Positions 50,053 to 58,474 of a DNA stretch of 64,000 nucleotides are shown one piece after another; within the stretch, counting starts at the first letter, position 1; every line of letters begins with the position of its first letter. The stretch lies in the NCBI RefSeq assembly GCF_000768335.1, contig NZ_AVPT01000009.1, forward strand, positions 40,356 through 104,355, read 5' to 3'. Source of the DNA: Lysobacter arseniciresistens ZS79. GTDB lineage: Bacteria; Pseudomonadota; Gammaproteobacteria; Xanthomonadales; Xanthomonadaceae. The position numbers and the translations under genes were made by a program. The notes under the pieces were generated by a model. That model was not told the origin of the DNA. It ran no database searches and was given only the letters and a program-made list of their open reading frames with translations.

Positions 50053-50606
50053 TGGCGGGCAGCCGCGGCCTGCGGGCGATGGCGTGGGGCTGGCTGCTGA
50101 TCGGCGCGCTGGCGTCGGCGCTGGGGGCGCTGCTACTGGCCGCGGCCGGGTTGTTCGTGTCCAGCAGCACGGCGGCGATCGGCGAAGTGGTCGACCACCA
50201 CGGCGCGATCAACGGCAACGGTCCGCGCAAGCGGGGCCGCTTCGATCCAAAACTCGTCGCGGTGGTCGAGTACCGGGACCGGGAGGGTGGGCTGCACCGG
50301 TTCGCCGGCAACATCGCGCAGAGCGAATCCGACCTGCCGGCGGTCGGCGAGCGGATCCCGGTGCGCTACCAGCGGCTGGCCGACGGCACGGTGGCGCAGC
50401 GGATCGATGACGCGGGGGAGATCTGGGGTCTGCCGGCCGGGTTTGCCCTGTTCGGCCTCGGCTTCCTCGGCGCTGGCGCGCTCGGCCATCGTGCCGCGGC
50501 CCGGGGGGCAGGGATGCCGCACGCTGCGGTCATCCCGCGCGGCCTGCATCGCGACCCCGCGGCTGCGGCGCGGGTGCTGGCGAAGCTCAGACGTCGCCGT
50601 CGTTGA
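50052..50606 (+). CDS. DUF3592 domain membrane protein
   Basis: The 184-residue protein has an N-terminal membrane helix (about 12-36) and an extracytoplasmic domain with Val-Val-Glu-Tyr-Arg-Asp-Arg-Glu-Gly and Pro-Val-Arg-Tyr-Gln-Arg. A second helix (about 128-150, AGFALFGLGFLGAGALG) and a basic tail follow. This is the DUF3592 plan, of unknown function. Its ATG overlaps the stop of the preceding gene, so they are probably co-expressed. Its last 20 bp overlap the convergent 3' end of phhA. Confidence 0.72.
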   Translation: MAGSRGLRAMAWGWLLIGALASALGALLLAAAGLFVSSSTAAIGEVVDHHGAINGNGPRKRGRFDPKLVAVVEYRDREGGLHRFAGNIAQSESDLPAVGERIPVRYQRLADGTVAQRIDDAGEIWGLPAGFALFGLGFLGAGALGHRAAARGAGMPHAAVIPRGLHRDPAAAARVLAKLRRRRR

Positions 50607-51474
50607 GCCAGCCCTCGCCGGTGCCGCGGTTGTAGACGCTGTCGGTATCGAGCACGTCGCCGGCGGGGATCGAGTCCAGCTGCGCCAGCGTTTCATAGAT
50701 CGGCGCGAAGTCCGGCCGGGTCGCGTCCATCAGCTGCTCGAAGCTGTCGATCACGAAGTAGGTCTTCTGGTAGGTGTCGATGCGGTAGCGGGTGCGCATG
50801 ATCCGCTCCAGGTCGAAACCGATCCGGTTGGGCGCGTCGCTCTCCAGGCAGTGGATCGATTCGCCCTTGCTCGACACGATGCCGCTGCCGTAGATCCGCA
50901 GGCCGTCCTTCTGCCGGATCAGGCCGAACTCGACCGTGTACCAGTACAGCCGGGTCAGGTTGACCAGCGCGTCCTCGCCGATGCCGTGCGCCTTCACCCC
51001 GCCGCGGCCGTAGGCGGCCATGTAGTCGGCGAACACCGGGTTCATCAGCAGCGGCACGTGGCCGAACAGGTCGTGGAACAGGTCCGGCTCGGACAGGTAG
51101 TCCAGCTGCTCGGGCTTGCGGATCCACCAGGTCACCGGGAAGCGGCGGTTGGCGAGGTGGTCGAAGAAGGTGAGTTCGGGCAGCAGGCCCTCCACGCCGA
51201 CCAGTTCCCAGCCGGTGGCGGCGCGCAGGATCGGGTTGAGGTCGTCGAACTTCGGGATCCGGTCCGGGGTCATTTCCATCGCGGCGAGGGCGGCAAGGAA
51301 CTCGTCGCTGGCGCGGCCGGGCAGGATCGCCTTCTGGCGCTCGAACAGCTGCGCCCAGACCCGGTGGTCGGTGTCGCTGTAGTCGTCCCACGGCTGCTCG
51401 ACCACGGCGGTGGTGTAGACCGGGACGTAGCCCTTGTCGGTGAGTTGCGATTCGACGCGCTTGGGCGATTCCAT
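50587..51474 (-). CDS. phhA: Phenylalanine 4-monooxygenase
   Basis: The 295-residue aromatic amino acid hydroxylase catalytic domain has iron ligands His-His-Glu in HDLFGHVPLL and Tyr-Thr-Val-Glu-Phe-Gly, and the pterin-site motif TWWIRKPEQLDYL. It converts phenylalanine to tyrosine with tetrahydropterin and O2, the entry to homogentisate catabolism. The bacterial enzyme lacks the regulatory ACT domain, as here. It is divergent from an Lrp/AsnC-type regulator, with two palindromic operators between them. Confidence 0.95.
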   Translation of the reverse strand: MESPKRVESQLTDKGYVPVYTTAVVEQPWDDYSDTDHRVWAQLFERQKAILPGRASDEFLAALAAMEMTPDRIPKFDDLNPILRAATGWELVGVEGLLPELTFFDHLANRRFPVTWWIRKPEQLDYLSEPDLFHDLFGHVPLLMNPVFADYMAAYGRGGVKAHGIGEDALVNLTRLYWYTVEFGLIRQKDGLRIYGSGIVSSKGESIHCLESDAPNRIGFDLERIMRTRYRIDTYQKTYFVIDSFEQLMDATRPDFAPIYETLAQLDSIPAGDVLDTDSVYNRGTGEGWLNDGDV

Positions 51475-51543
51475 GGCGTGGGTCTCCTGCGGACGTGTGG
51501 GCGCCGGGGCGCGGTCAGTCCTCCAATCTAACGGGGTTGGGAC

Positions 51544-51556
51544 GCAACGCGGTTGC
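51544..51556. promoter_or_regulatory. Palindromic operator 1, phhA-lrp intergenic region
   Basis: GCAAC-GCG-GTTGC, perfect 5-bp arms. It lies 70 bp upstream of phhA and repeats 40 bp away at 51584-51596, so it is a likely Lrp-family binding site. Confidence 0.6.
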
Positions 51557-51583
51557 TTTGTTGCGCGATATGTGCCGGTGGAT

Positions 51584-51596
51584 GCAACATCGTTGC
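51584..51596. promoter_or_regulatory. Palindromic operator 2, phhA-lrp intergenic region
   Basis: GCAAC-ATC-GTTGC, the same half-sites as operator 1, exactly 40 bp away (about four helical turns). An extra GTTGC half-site lies at 51560-51564. Lrp-family octamers bind such phased sites. Confidence 0.6.
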
Positions 51597-51622
51597 GTAT
51601 CGATCCGGAAGCACCGCATTCC

Positions 51623-52108
51623 ATGCCAACCATCAGCCTCGACCGCACCGACGTCCTCCTCCTCGACCAGCTGCAGCGGGCCGGGCGCCAGACCAACGCC
51701 GAGCTGGCCGAGCGGGTCAACCTGTCACCGTCTGCCTGCCTGCGCCGAGTGCAGCGGCTGGAGCGCGACGGGGTGATCGCCGGTTACCGCGCCGAGGTCG
51801 ATCCCGAGCGGCTCGGCCTCGGCCTGCAGGCCTTCGTCCGCGTCCAGCTGAACCACCACGACAGCGCCGCGATCGCCGCCTTCGGCGAGTTCGTCAACAC
51901 CTGGGACGAGGTGGTCGCCTGCCACGCGCTGACCGGCGACATGGACTACCTGCTGCACGTGGTGGTGCGCGACCTGGAGCACTTCTCGCGCTTCCTGCTG
52001 GACCGGCTGCTCAACCAGGCCGGGGTCGACGACGTCAATTCCAGCTTCGTGCTGCGCACGGTGAAGGCGTTCCGCGGGCTGCCGCTGCCGGCGCGGTCGT
52101 CAGGCTGA
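51623..52108 (+). CDS. Lrp/AsnC family transcriptional regulator
   Basis: The 161-residue protein has an N-terminal winged helix (LDRTDVLLLDQLQRAGRQTN, LSPSACLRRVQRLERDGVI) and a C-terminal RAM/AsnC ligand domain (about 70-155; VVACHALTGDMDYLLHVVVR). It is divergently transcribed from phhA. Regulators in this position usually sense phenylalanine or tyrosine and control the hydroxylase and themselves. ATG 51623 follows the operator region by 27 bp. Confidence 0.93.
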   Translation: MPTISLDRTDVLLLDQLQRAGRQTNAELAERVNLSPSACLRRVQRLERDGVIAGYRAEVDPERLGLGLQAFVRVQLNHHDSAAIAAFGEFVNTWDEVVACHALTGDMDYLLHVVVRDLEHFSRFLLDRLLNQAGVDDVNSSFVLRTVKAFRGLPLPARSSG

Positions 52109-52186
52109 CCGGCCCACCGGCGCTGCGGCCGGCGTTGACGGGGCGCCGGCGGGGGATGCGTCCCACCGGCACCCGCCTTGTGCGAC

Positions 52187-53212
52187 TCAGAAGCCGTCGC
52201 CGTCCAGCATCCGGCCGAGCCCGCCGAGCACCGAGCCTTCGCCACGGTCCTTGCCGCCACCGCCCGGCGCCGCCGCCAGCATCCGCCCGGCCATGCGCGA
52301 GAACGGCAGCGACTGCAGCCAGACCTTGCCCGGCCCGGTCAGGGTGGCGAGGAACACGCCCTCGCCGCCGAACAGCATGCTCTTGATGCCACCGACGGGG
52401 CGTACGTCCATGTCGACGCCGGCGTGGAACGCCATCACGCAGCCGGTGTCGACGTCGAGCCGCTCGCCGGGCTTGAGGTCGTACTCCACGACCGTGCCGC
52501 CGGCGTGCACGAACACCCAGCCGTCGCCCTCGAGCTTCTGCATGATGAAGCCCTCGCCGCCGAACAGGCCGGTCAGGATCTTGCGCTGGAAGTGGATGCC
52601 GACCTGCACGCCGCGGGCGCCGGCGAGGAAGCTGTCCTTCTGGCAGATCAGGCGGCCGCCGTGGTCGGCCAGCTTCATCGCCATCACGGTGCCGGGGTAG
52701 GGCGCGGCGAACGCGACCTTGCCCTTGCCGGAGCCGGAATGGGTGAAGACGGTGGTGAACAGGCTTTCTCCGGTGATGACGCGCTTGCCGGCGGACATCA
52801 GCTTGTCCATGAAGCCGCCGCCCTGGCCGGAGCTTCGGCCGTCGCCGAACACCGTGTCCATCTGCACCGCGGCGTCCTTGTACATCAGCGAGCCGGCCTC
52901 GGCGATGGCGCTTTCGCCGGGGTCGAGCTCGACTTCGACGAACTGCATGTCGGCGCCGACGATGCGGAAGTCGATCTCGTCGTCGCGGCCGCGGCCGGTG
53001 CCGGTGGACGGCATCGGCGGCATCCCGGGCGGGCCGCCGGCGCCGCGAGGGACTTCTAGTTCAGCGACGTTGCCGACCGGCTGCCAGTCGGCGAAGCCCT
53101 CGCGCCAGCAGTAGTCCTCGGGGTGCTGCTGCGCGTGGGCGCGGGCGGCGTTGTCGTCGAGTGGGCCGACCCGCGGGCTGTTGCTGCCGGCGCTGAAGTA
53201 CCAACGTTCCAT
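52187..53212 (-). CDS. TIGR00266/AIM24 family protein with N-terminal GYF_2-like domain
   Basis: The 341-residue protein has an N-terminal GYF_2-like domain (about residues 1-50, MERWYFSAGSNSPRVGPLDD, Glu-Gly-Phe-Ala-Asp-Trp-Gln-Pro-Val). A Gly/Pro-rich linker leads to the AIM24/TIGR00266 beta-prism domain (about 80-315; VELDPGESAIAEAGSLMYKD, LFGGEGFIMQKLEGDGWVFV, GGIKSMLFGGEGVFLATLTG). The family is widespread and of unknown biochemical role, often linked to membrane protein complexes. The ATG at 53212 fits the GYF_2 start. It is followed upstream by the rhomboid gene on the same strand. Confidence 0.9.
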   Translation of the reverse strand: MERWYFSAGSNSPRVGPLDDNAARAHAQQHPEDYCWREGFADWQPVGNVAELEVPRGAGGPPGMPPMPSTGTGRGRDDEIDFRIVGADMQFVEVELDPGESAIAEAGSLMYKDAAVQMDTVFGDGRSSGQGGGFMDKLMSAGKRVITGESLFTTVFTHSGSGKGKVAFAAPYPGTVMAMKLADHGGRLICQKDSFLAGARGVQVGIHFQRKILTGLFGGEGFIMQKLEGDGWVFVHAGGTVVEYDLKPGERLDVDTGCVMAFHAGVDMDVRPVGGIKSMLFGGEGVFLATLTGPGKVWLQSLPFSRMAGRMLAAAPGGGGKDRGEGSVLGGLGRMLDGDGF

Positions 53213-53335
53213 GCGAATTCCCTGTCGTTGTCCGGATGAGTGAACGAGTCTAGGGCCCGCCGCCGGCCGGCGCGTATGCCGGAAGGGGCGGGGGCGGCAC
53301 GAGCCACAATCCGCGAGGCGCCCGCCGGCGGCGCC

Positions 53336-54112
53336 TCACTCGCGCCGCCGGAACGGCAGCACCGTCCCCGTCTCCTGCTCCGGCGGTCGCGTCCACAGCA
53401 CCGGCACCTCGTGCGGCGACGGGGGTTCCAGCGGGTCGTTGCCGCGTCGGGCGGTGGCCTCGGCCGCCTGCTCCTCCTCGATCTCCCAGCTGTAGCGGCG
53501 CCGCGGCGCCTGCGGATCGGCGCGCCGCCACAGCAGCGCGGCCAGCGCGCCGCCGACGGCGCCGCCGAGGTGGGCCTGCCAGGACACGCCGGGCTCCTGC
53601 GGCAGCACGGTCAGCAGCATGCCGCCGTAGAGGAAGAACGCGATCATCGCGCCGGCGATCGCCGGGCGGTCGCGGCGCAGCAGGCCGAGGCCGAACACGA
53701 GGAACCCCAGCCCGTGGGTCAGCCCGCTGGCGCCGAGGTGGTGGCTGCCAGGGTCGCCCAGCAGCCAGGCACCGAGGCCGGAGCCGAGCCAGGCCAGCGG
53801 CAGTGCGCGCAGCGTCGCGCGCGGGTACAGACCCGTCGCGAGGGTGCCGAGCATCAGCAGGGCGATCGCGTTGGCGGCGAGGTGGTCGAACGAGCCGTGC
53901 AGCAGCGGCGCGCCGAGCAGCCCCTGCAGGCCGGCGGTCGACCACGGCTGCACGGTCCAGCCGCGCAGATCGACCGCCCCCTGGACGCTGAACACCACCA
54001 GCAGCACCAGCACGAAGCCGAGGCTGAGGTTGAACGCGCGCAGCCAGCGGCGGCGGTCGGCCGCACGCTGGGCCTTGGGGTCGGTCGGGTGGGCGTCGTC
54101 GGGAAGGTGCAT
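53336..54112 (-). CDS. Rhomboid family intramembrane serine protease
   Basis: The 258-residue protein has about six membrane helices. The catalytic dyad is Ser in GASGLTHG and His in QAHLGGAVGG, with the characteristic His-Gly-Ser-Phe-Asp-His-Leu-x-x-Asn motif in the second helix. It cleaves membrane proteins within the bilayer. ATG 54112 gives a normal ~260-residue length; the open frame is longer but shadow beyond it. A C-terminal cytoplasmic tail rich in Pro/Glu/Arg follows the last helix. It is divergent from the methyltransferase gene. Confidence 0.92.
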   Translation of the reverse strand: MHLPDDAHPTDPKAQRAADRRRWLRAFNLSLGFVLVLLVVFSVQGAVDLRGWTVQPWSTAGLQGLLGAPLLHGSFDHLAANAIALLMLGTLATGLYPRATLRALPLAWLGSGLGAWLLGDPGSHHLGASGLTHGLGFLVFGLGLLRRDRPAIAGAMIAFFLYGGMLLTVLPQEPGVSWQAHLGGAVGGALAALLWRRADPQAPRRRYSWEIEEEQAAEATARRGNDPLEPPSPHEVPVLWTRPPEQETGTVLPFRRRE

Positions 54113-54235
54113 GGAGCCGACATGGTGCCGGCCGCCGCGCTTGCCAATGGCGCGCCGGCGGGACGGCGCGTCCCGGCGGTGGGCCGGTGCCACCCGGGCG
54201 ACGGCCGCGCCGGTGGCGCCGCGTAGAATGGCGCG

Positions 54236-55405
54236 ATGAACAGCGAGCTCCCCACCGTCCGTCTCAAGAACGCCTGGAAATCGACCCACCCGTGGATCTT
54301 CCAGCGCCTGGTCGACAAGCCCGCGCAGCGGCCCAGGCCCGGCAGCATCGTCGACGTGGTCGGGGTGGACGGCGCGTGGATCGGCCGCGGCTTCTACAAC
54401 GGCCATTCGCGCATCGCCCTGCGGATGCTCGACAGCGACCCGGACGCGGTGATCGATGCGGAATGGTTCCACCGCAAAATCGCCGCCGCGGTCGAGCTGC
54501 GGCGCGAGGTGCTGAAGCTCGACGAGGTCTCCGACGCCTGGCGCGTGTTCCACAGCGAGGGCGACGGCATCAGCGGGCTGGTGGTCGACCGCTACGCCGA
54601 CCTGCTGGTGCTGGAGTACTTCAGCGCCGGCGCGTTCCGCCACCGCGAATGGATCATGGACGCGCTGCGCGCGCAGTTCCCCGGCTGCCGCTTCCACGCC
54701 TTCGCCGACGAGCACGTGCAGAAGCAGGAGTCGTTCGATTTCCGCGGCAGCGAGCCGGCCCGGCCCGCGGTGATCACCGAATACGGGGTGAAGTTCCGCG
54801 CCGACCCGGCCGGTGCGCACAAGACCGGCTTCTTCGCCGACCAGCGCGAGAACCGCCAGTGGCTGAGCCGGCACGTCGCCGGCAAGCGCGTGCTCGACCT
54901 GTGCTGCAACACCGGCGGGTTCGCGGTGTACGCGGCGGTGCGCGGGGCGGAGGAGGTGGTGGGCGTCGACATCGACGCCGACGTGATCGACATCGCCAAG
55001 GGCAACGCGAAGCTAAACAACGTGCGCCCGCGGTTCGTGCAGGCCGACATCTTCCCGTGGCTGCGCGACGCGGCCAACGCCGGCGAGCGCTACGACGTGG
55101 TGATCCTCGATCCGGCCAAGATGACCCGCGACCGCGAGCAGGTGATCCCGGCGCTGAAGAAGTACCTCGACATGAACAGGCTGGCGATGTCGGTGGTCAA
55201 GCCCGGCGGCCTGTTCGCGACGTTCTCGTGCACCGGGCTGGTCAGCGAGGAGCAGTTCCTCGACATGCTGCGGCGCGCGGCGTTCTACTCCAACCGGACG
55301 GTGCAGGTGCTGAAGGTCGCCGGCGCCGGCGCCGACCACCCGTTCCTGGCGCAGGCGCAGGAATCGCGCTACCTGAAGGCGGTGTTCTGCCAGCTGCTGG
55401 ACTGA
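54236..55405 (+). CDS. rlmI: Class I rRNA methyltransferase, RlmI-like (23S rRNA m5C)
   Basis: The 389-residue protein has an N-terminal PUA domain (about 1-80, NAWKSTHPWIFQRL) and a Rossmann methyltransferase domain. SAM-binding LDLCCNTGGFAVYAAVRGAE, Val-Gly-Val-Asp-Ile-Asp and the catalytic Asp-Pro-Ala-Lys of motif IV are visible. The Cys in FATFSCTGLVSEEQF is the expected m5C nucleophile. RlmI methylates C1962 of 23S rRNA. Length agrees with RlmI (~396). It is monocistronic and is followed by a REP-like hairpin. Confidence 0.88.
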   Translation: MNSELPTVRLKNAWKSTHPWIFQRLVDKPAQRPRPGSIVDVVGVDGAWIGRGFYNGHSRIALRMLDSDPDAVIDAEWFHRKIAAAVELRREVLKLDEVSDAWRVFHSEGDGISGLVVDRYADLLVLEYFSAGAFRHREWIMDALRAQFPGCRFHAFADEHVQKQESFDFRGSEPARPAVITEYGVKFRADPAGAHKTGFFADQRENRQWLSRHVAGKRVLDLCCNTGGFAVYAAVRGAEEVVGVDIDADVIDIAKGNAKLNNVRPRFVQADIFPWLRDAANAGERYDVVILDPAKMTRDREQVIPALKKYLDMNRLAMSVVKPGGLFATFSCTGLVSEEQFLDMLRRAAFYSNRTVQVLKVAGAGADHPFLAQAQESRYLKAVFCQLLD

Positions 55406-55427
55406 ACGCGCGGTCCGTGCCCGTGTA

Positions 55428-55493
55428 GGAGCGACGTGAGTCGCGACCTGTACATCAACCGGAAGGCCGGCGGGTCGCGACTCGCGTCGCTCC
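55428..55493. repeat. REP-like palindromic element
   Basis: GGAGCGACGTGAGTCGCGAC (55428-55447) and its near-perfect inverse (55473-55493, one mismatch in 21 bp) flank a 24-bp loop. The TGTAGGAGCGACG start matches the GTAGGAGCG-type repetitive extragenic palindromes scattered in xanthomonads and pseudomonads. Lying after rlmI, it may also act as a terminator or mRNA stabiliser. Confidence 0.85.
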
Positions 55494-55512
55494 CGCAAAA
55501 ACCGGATGCGGC

Positions 55513-55758
55513 TCACTCCAGCCGCGCCCGGTAGCCGACCACTTCCCGACTGATATAGCCGCTCAACCCGCGCCCCGCCCGTGCCAGCGCGCGCATCCGC
55601 CGCACCTGGGCGGCGCCGGGCCGCACGTCGTCGTAGAGATAAAGCGCCCCGCCGTCGAACTCGACCACGATCGCATCGCCCACCAGCGCGTAGGCGACCA
55701 CCCCGGAGTCGCCGCTGCGGTTGGCGTACGGCGTCATCGTTGGCAGCGCGCGGTCCAT
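55513..55758 (-). CDS. KTSC domain protein
   Basis: This is an 81-residue protein from ATG 55758 (ATG 55737 possible). The KTSC pattern is visible: Ser-Gly-Asp-Ser-Gly-Val-Val-Ala-Tyr, VEFDGGALYLYDDVRPGAAQ and LARAGRGLSGYISREV. KTSC domains are small, often fused to nucleases or lysyl-tRNA-synthetase-like proteins, with unknown stand-alone function. The usual final Lys/Thr-Ser-Cys motif is not seen. It is divergent from rmuC. Confidence 0.75.
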   Translation of the reverse strand: MDRALPTMTPYANRSGDSGVVAYALVGDAIVVEFDGGALYLYDDVRPGAAQVRRMRALARAGRGLSGYISREVVGYRARLE

Positions 55759-55839
55759 CGCGACACGTTCCACGCCGCCGCATGAAGACGCCGCGAGCCG
55801 GTCGCAGCCACCGAGATGGACCGGACTTACACTGGCCGC

Positions 55840-57216
55840 ATGAACACCCCGATCCTGCTTGTCCTGGTGATGGCGGCGCTGCTGGTCGCCATCGTGCTGC
55901 TGGTTGCGTTGCTGCTGCGCAAGCCCGACGCATTGCTCGAGACACACCGCAATCGTCTGGAACAGGCGTTGCGGGAAGAGCAACGGCAAGGGCGCGCCGA
56001 GCTTCGGCAGCAACTAGACAGTCTGTCGGGACAGCAGGAGAGTCGCATCGACGGCTTCGGCCGCAACCTTGCCGAGCTGACTTTGCGTACTGATCAACGG
56101 CTCGACCTGTTGCGCGAAGCGCTGATCGACGACGCGCGCAAGGCGCGCGCGGAAGGTGCCGACTTGCAACAGCGCTCCAGCGACGCACTTGGGAATAAGC
56201 TGGCTGAGCTGACACAGCGCAACGAACTGCGCATTGGTGAGATGCGTGCCACGCTTGAACAACAACTGCAGAAATTGCAGGCCGACAACGCCGCAAAGCT
56301 CGAACAGATGCGCGCAACCGTCGACGAGAAGCTGCAAAGCACCCTGGAGACGCGGCTGGGGGAATCCTTCAGGCTGGTGTCGGAGCGGCTCGAACAGGTG
56401 CAACGTGGCCTCGGTGAAATGCAGCAGCTGGCAACGGGGGTCGGTGACCTCAAGCGTGTTCTGACCAACGTCAAGAACCGAGGCGGCTGGGGAGAGGTGC
56501 AGCTGGAGTCCATCCTCGAGCAAACCCTTGTCGCCGAGCAATATGGCCGCAGCGTACGGGTCAAACCCGACAGTGGCGAAGCGGTCGACTTCGCCATACG
56601 CCTGCCCGGTCGCCGTGACGACGAAGCACCGCTGTGGCTGCCGATCGACGCCAAGTTTCCGCGCGAGGATTACGAGCGCCTGATCGACGCGCAAGAGCGT
56701 GGGGAGGCGGAAGCGGCACGCAGCCACGCAGCTCAACTGGAGCGCGCGATCCGGTCTCAGGCGAAGTCGATCTGCGAAAAGTACGTGGCCCCGCCGCACA
56801 CGACCGATTTCGCGGTGATGTTCCTGCCCACGGAAGGGTTGTACGCCGAGACCATTCGTCGTCCGGGCCTGGTGGACACGCTCCAGCGTGAATACCGGGT
56901 TGTACTGGCCGGACCGACCACGCTAACTGCATTGCTCAACAGCTTGCAGATGGGCTTTCGCACACTGGCGATCGAGAAGCGTTCCAGTGAGGTGTGGCAG
57001 GTGCTGGGTGCGGTCAAGACGGAGTTTGGCAAGTTCGCCACGGTGCTTGAGAAGGCGGCATCGCAGCTCACCACTGTGCAGAACAGCATCAAGCAGACCG
57101 GGGTACGTACCCGCGCGATCGAACGCAAGCTGCGGGGGGTGGAGCAGCTTTCCGGCGGTGAGAGTTTGGAGCTGCTCGAGTTGGACGAGGCCGGCGTCGG
57201 CGACGAAGACGCCTGA
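55840..57216 (+). CDS. rmuC: DNA recombination protein RmuC
   Basis: The 458-residue protein has an N-terminal membrane helix (MNTPILLVLVMAALLVAIVL) and a coiled-coil region (about 40-190, rich in Glu/Gln/Arg/Leu). The RmuC nuclease-like domain follows: LKRVLTNVKNRGGWGEVQLE, LPIDAKFPREDYERL, FAVMFLPTEGLYAE. RmuC limits inverted-repeat recombination in E. coli. ATG 55840 starts the membrane segment. The coding DNA is visibly less GC-rich than its neighbours and uses A/T-ending codons (CAA, TTG, GAA) more often, suggesting a different history or acquisition by transfer. Confidence 0.92.
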   Translation: MNTPILLVLVMAALLVAIVLLVALLLRKPDALLETHRNRLEQALREEQRQGRAELRQQLDSLSGQQESRIDGFGRNLAELTLRTDQRLDLLREALIDDARKARAEGADLQQRSSDALGNKLAELTQRNELRIGEMRATLEQQLQKLQADNAAKLEQMRATVDEKLQSTLETRLGESFRLVSERLEQVQRGLGEMQQLATGVGDLKRVLTNVKNRGGWGEVQLESILEQTLVAEQYGRSVRVKPDSGEAVDFAIRLPGRRDDEAPLWLPIDAKFPREDYERLIDAQERGEAEAARSHAAQLERAIRSQAKSICEKYVAPPHTTDFAVMFLPTEGLYAETIRRPGLVDTLQREYRVVLAGPTTLTALLNSLQMGFRTLAIEKRSSEVWQVLGAVKTEFGKFATVLEKAASQLTTVQNSIKQTGVRTRAIERKLRGVEQLSGGESLELLELDEAGVGDEDA

Positions 57217-57236
57217 GCCTTCGCTCCCCGTCCGCC

Positions 57237-58412
57237 TCAACCGTCGGTCGGCATCACCGGCACCGCGCCGGCGGGGACCAGCGGCAGGCTGTCGTCCTGC
57301 AGGTAGTCGGGCAGCGCGGTTTCGTCGCCGGCCTCGACGCGGTCGCCGAAGATCTGGTACTGGCGGCGCTGCATCCAGGCGTCGCGCACCAGCGCGTAGT
57401 CGTCGGCCGCGCCTTCGCGCAGGCTGTCGGTGGCCAGCAGCTGGGTGCGCACGTCGACCAGCTGCAGGCCCTGCAGCGGGATCCGGGTGGCGTCGTCGCT
57501 GATCTGGCGCAGCGGGCTCAGCGGCGCGTCGCCGACCATGCCGAACACGTCGCGCACGGTGCGCGGGCCGAACAGCGGCAGCTCGACGTAGCGCGAGTTC
57601 TCCCAGCCCCAGGTGCCGAGGGTCTGGCCGAAGTCCTCGCTGCGGCGCGACAGCCTGGCGTCGCTGGCCGGGTCGAAGATGCCGCCGATGCCGAGCGTGC
57701 TGTTGAGCAGGAACCGGCCGATCGCGTGCGCGGCCTGCCTGGGCTTGCCCTGCAGCAGCGCGTTGACCGCCGACACCGGCTGGCCGAGGTTGCTGAAGAA
57801 GTTGCTGACCCCCAGCCGGACCGGTCGCGGCACCACCGCGACGTAGGCGCGCGCGAGCGGCCGGGCGACGGTGCGGTCGACCGCGTTGTTGAAGCGGTGC
57901 ATGCGCCGGTTGTAGCGCTCCCAGGGGTCGTAGGCGTGGGTGACGGTGGCCGGCGGCGGCAGGGTCGGGTCGGCGACCGGGTTGTAGACGGGCTCGCCGT
58001 AGAGCGCGGCGTAGTCGAGTTCGGCCTGGGTCGGCGCGGGGGCGGTTGCGTCGAGGGTGGCGCCGGCGGTCGCGGCGGTGGGATCGGGTTCGATGGTTCC
58101 AGTGCTCGCAGGATCGAGCGGATCGGACGCCGCGCTGCCATCAACGGTGGCGGCACCCGGCTCGGTATCGCCAGCGACGGATGCGGTGTCGGTGGCGACC
58201 GTCGCGGTGGGCGTGTCACCAGCCAGCGGCGCGGCTGCCGGGTCGGCGGCGTCGAAGCCTGCGGATGGCGCCGCCGGAACCGCGGGACCGGTCGAGGCGC
58301 AGCCGGCAACGGTCGCCAGCGCGAGCAGGGCGGTCAGCAGCGCGGCGCGCACGGCCGGCGCAGCATCGTGTCCGGCCACCGGGACCGGGGTGTTGGGGGC
58401 GTGGGGGCGCAT
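57237..58412 (-). CDS. mlaA: Phospholipid-binding lipoprotein MlaA
   Basis: The 391-residue outer-membrane lipoprotein has a lipobox (Val-Ala-Gly-Cys near residue 38). A long Ala/Thr/Pro-rich low-complexity linker (about 40-135) is followed by the MlaA/VacJ domain (DPWERYNRRMHRFNNAVDRT, GVSNFFSNLGQPVSAVNALL, DFGQTLGTWGWENSRYVELP, LFGPRTVRD). It removes mislocalised phospholipids from the outer leaflet. The linker is unusually long compared with E. coli MlaA (251 residues). It is last of mlaF-E-D-C-B-A, 62 bp after mlaB, so it may have its own promoter. Confidence 0.93.
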   Translation of the reverse strand: MRPHAPNTPVPVAGHDAAPAVRAALLTALLALATVAGCASTGPAVPAAPSAGFDAADPAAAPLAGDTPTATVATDTASVAGDTEPGAATVDGSAASDPLDPASTGTIEPDPTAATAGATLDATAPAPTQAELDYAALYGEPVYNPVADPTLPPPATVTHAYDPWERYNRRMHRFNNAVDRTVARPLARAYVAVVPRPVRLGVSNFFSNLGQPVSAVNALLQGKPRQAAHAIGRFLLNSTLGIGGIFDPASDARLSRRSEDFGQTLGTWGWENSRYVELPLFGPRTVRDVFGMVGDAPLSPLRQISDDATRIPLQGLQLVDVRTQLLATDSLREGAADDYALVRDAWMQRRQYQIFGDRVEAGDETALPDYLQDDSLPLVPAGAVPVMPTDG

Positions 58413-58474
58413 GGGTGAAGTCTAGTGGGCACAGCCGCCCCCGGCCACGCCGGCGGCAGGGATGCTGCGTTCCG

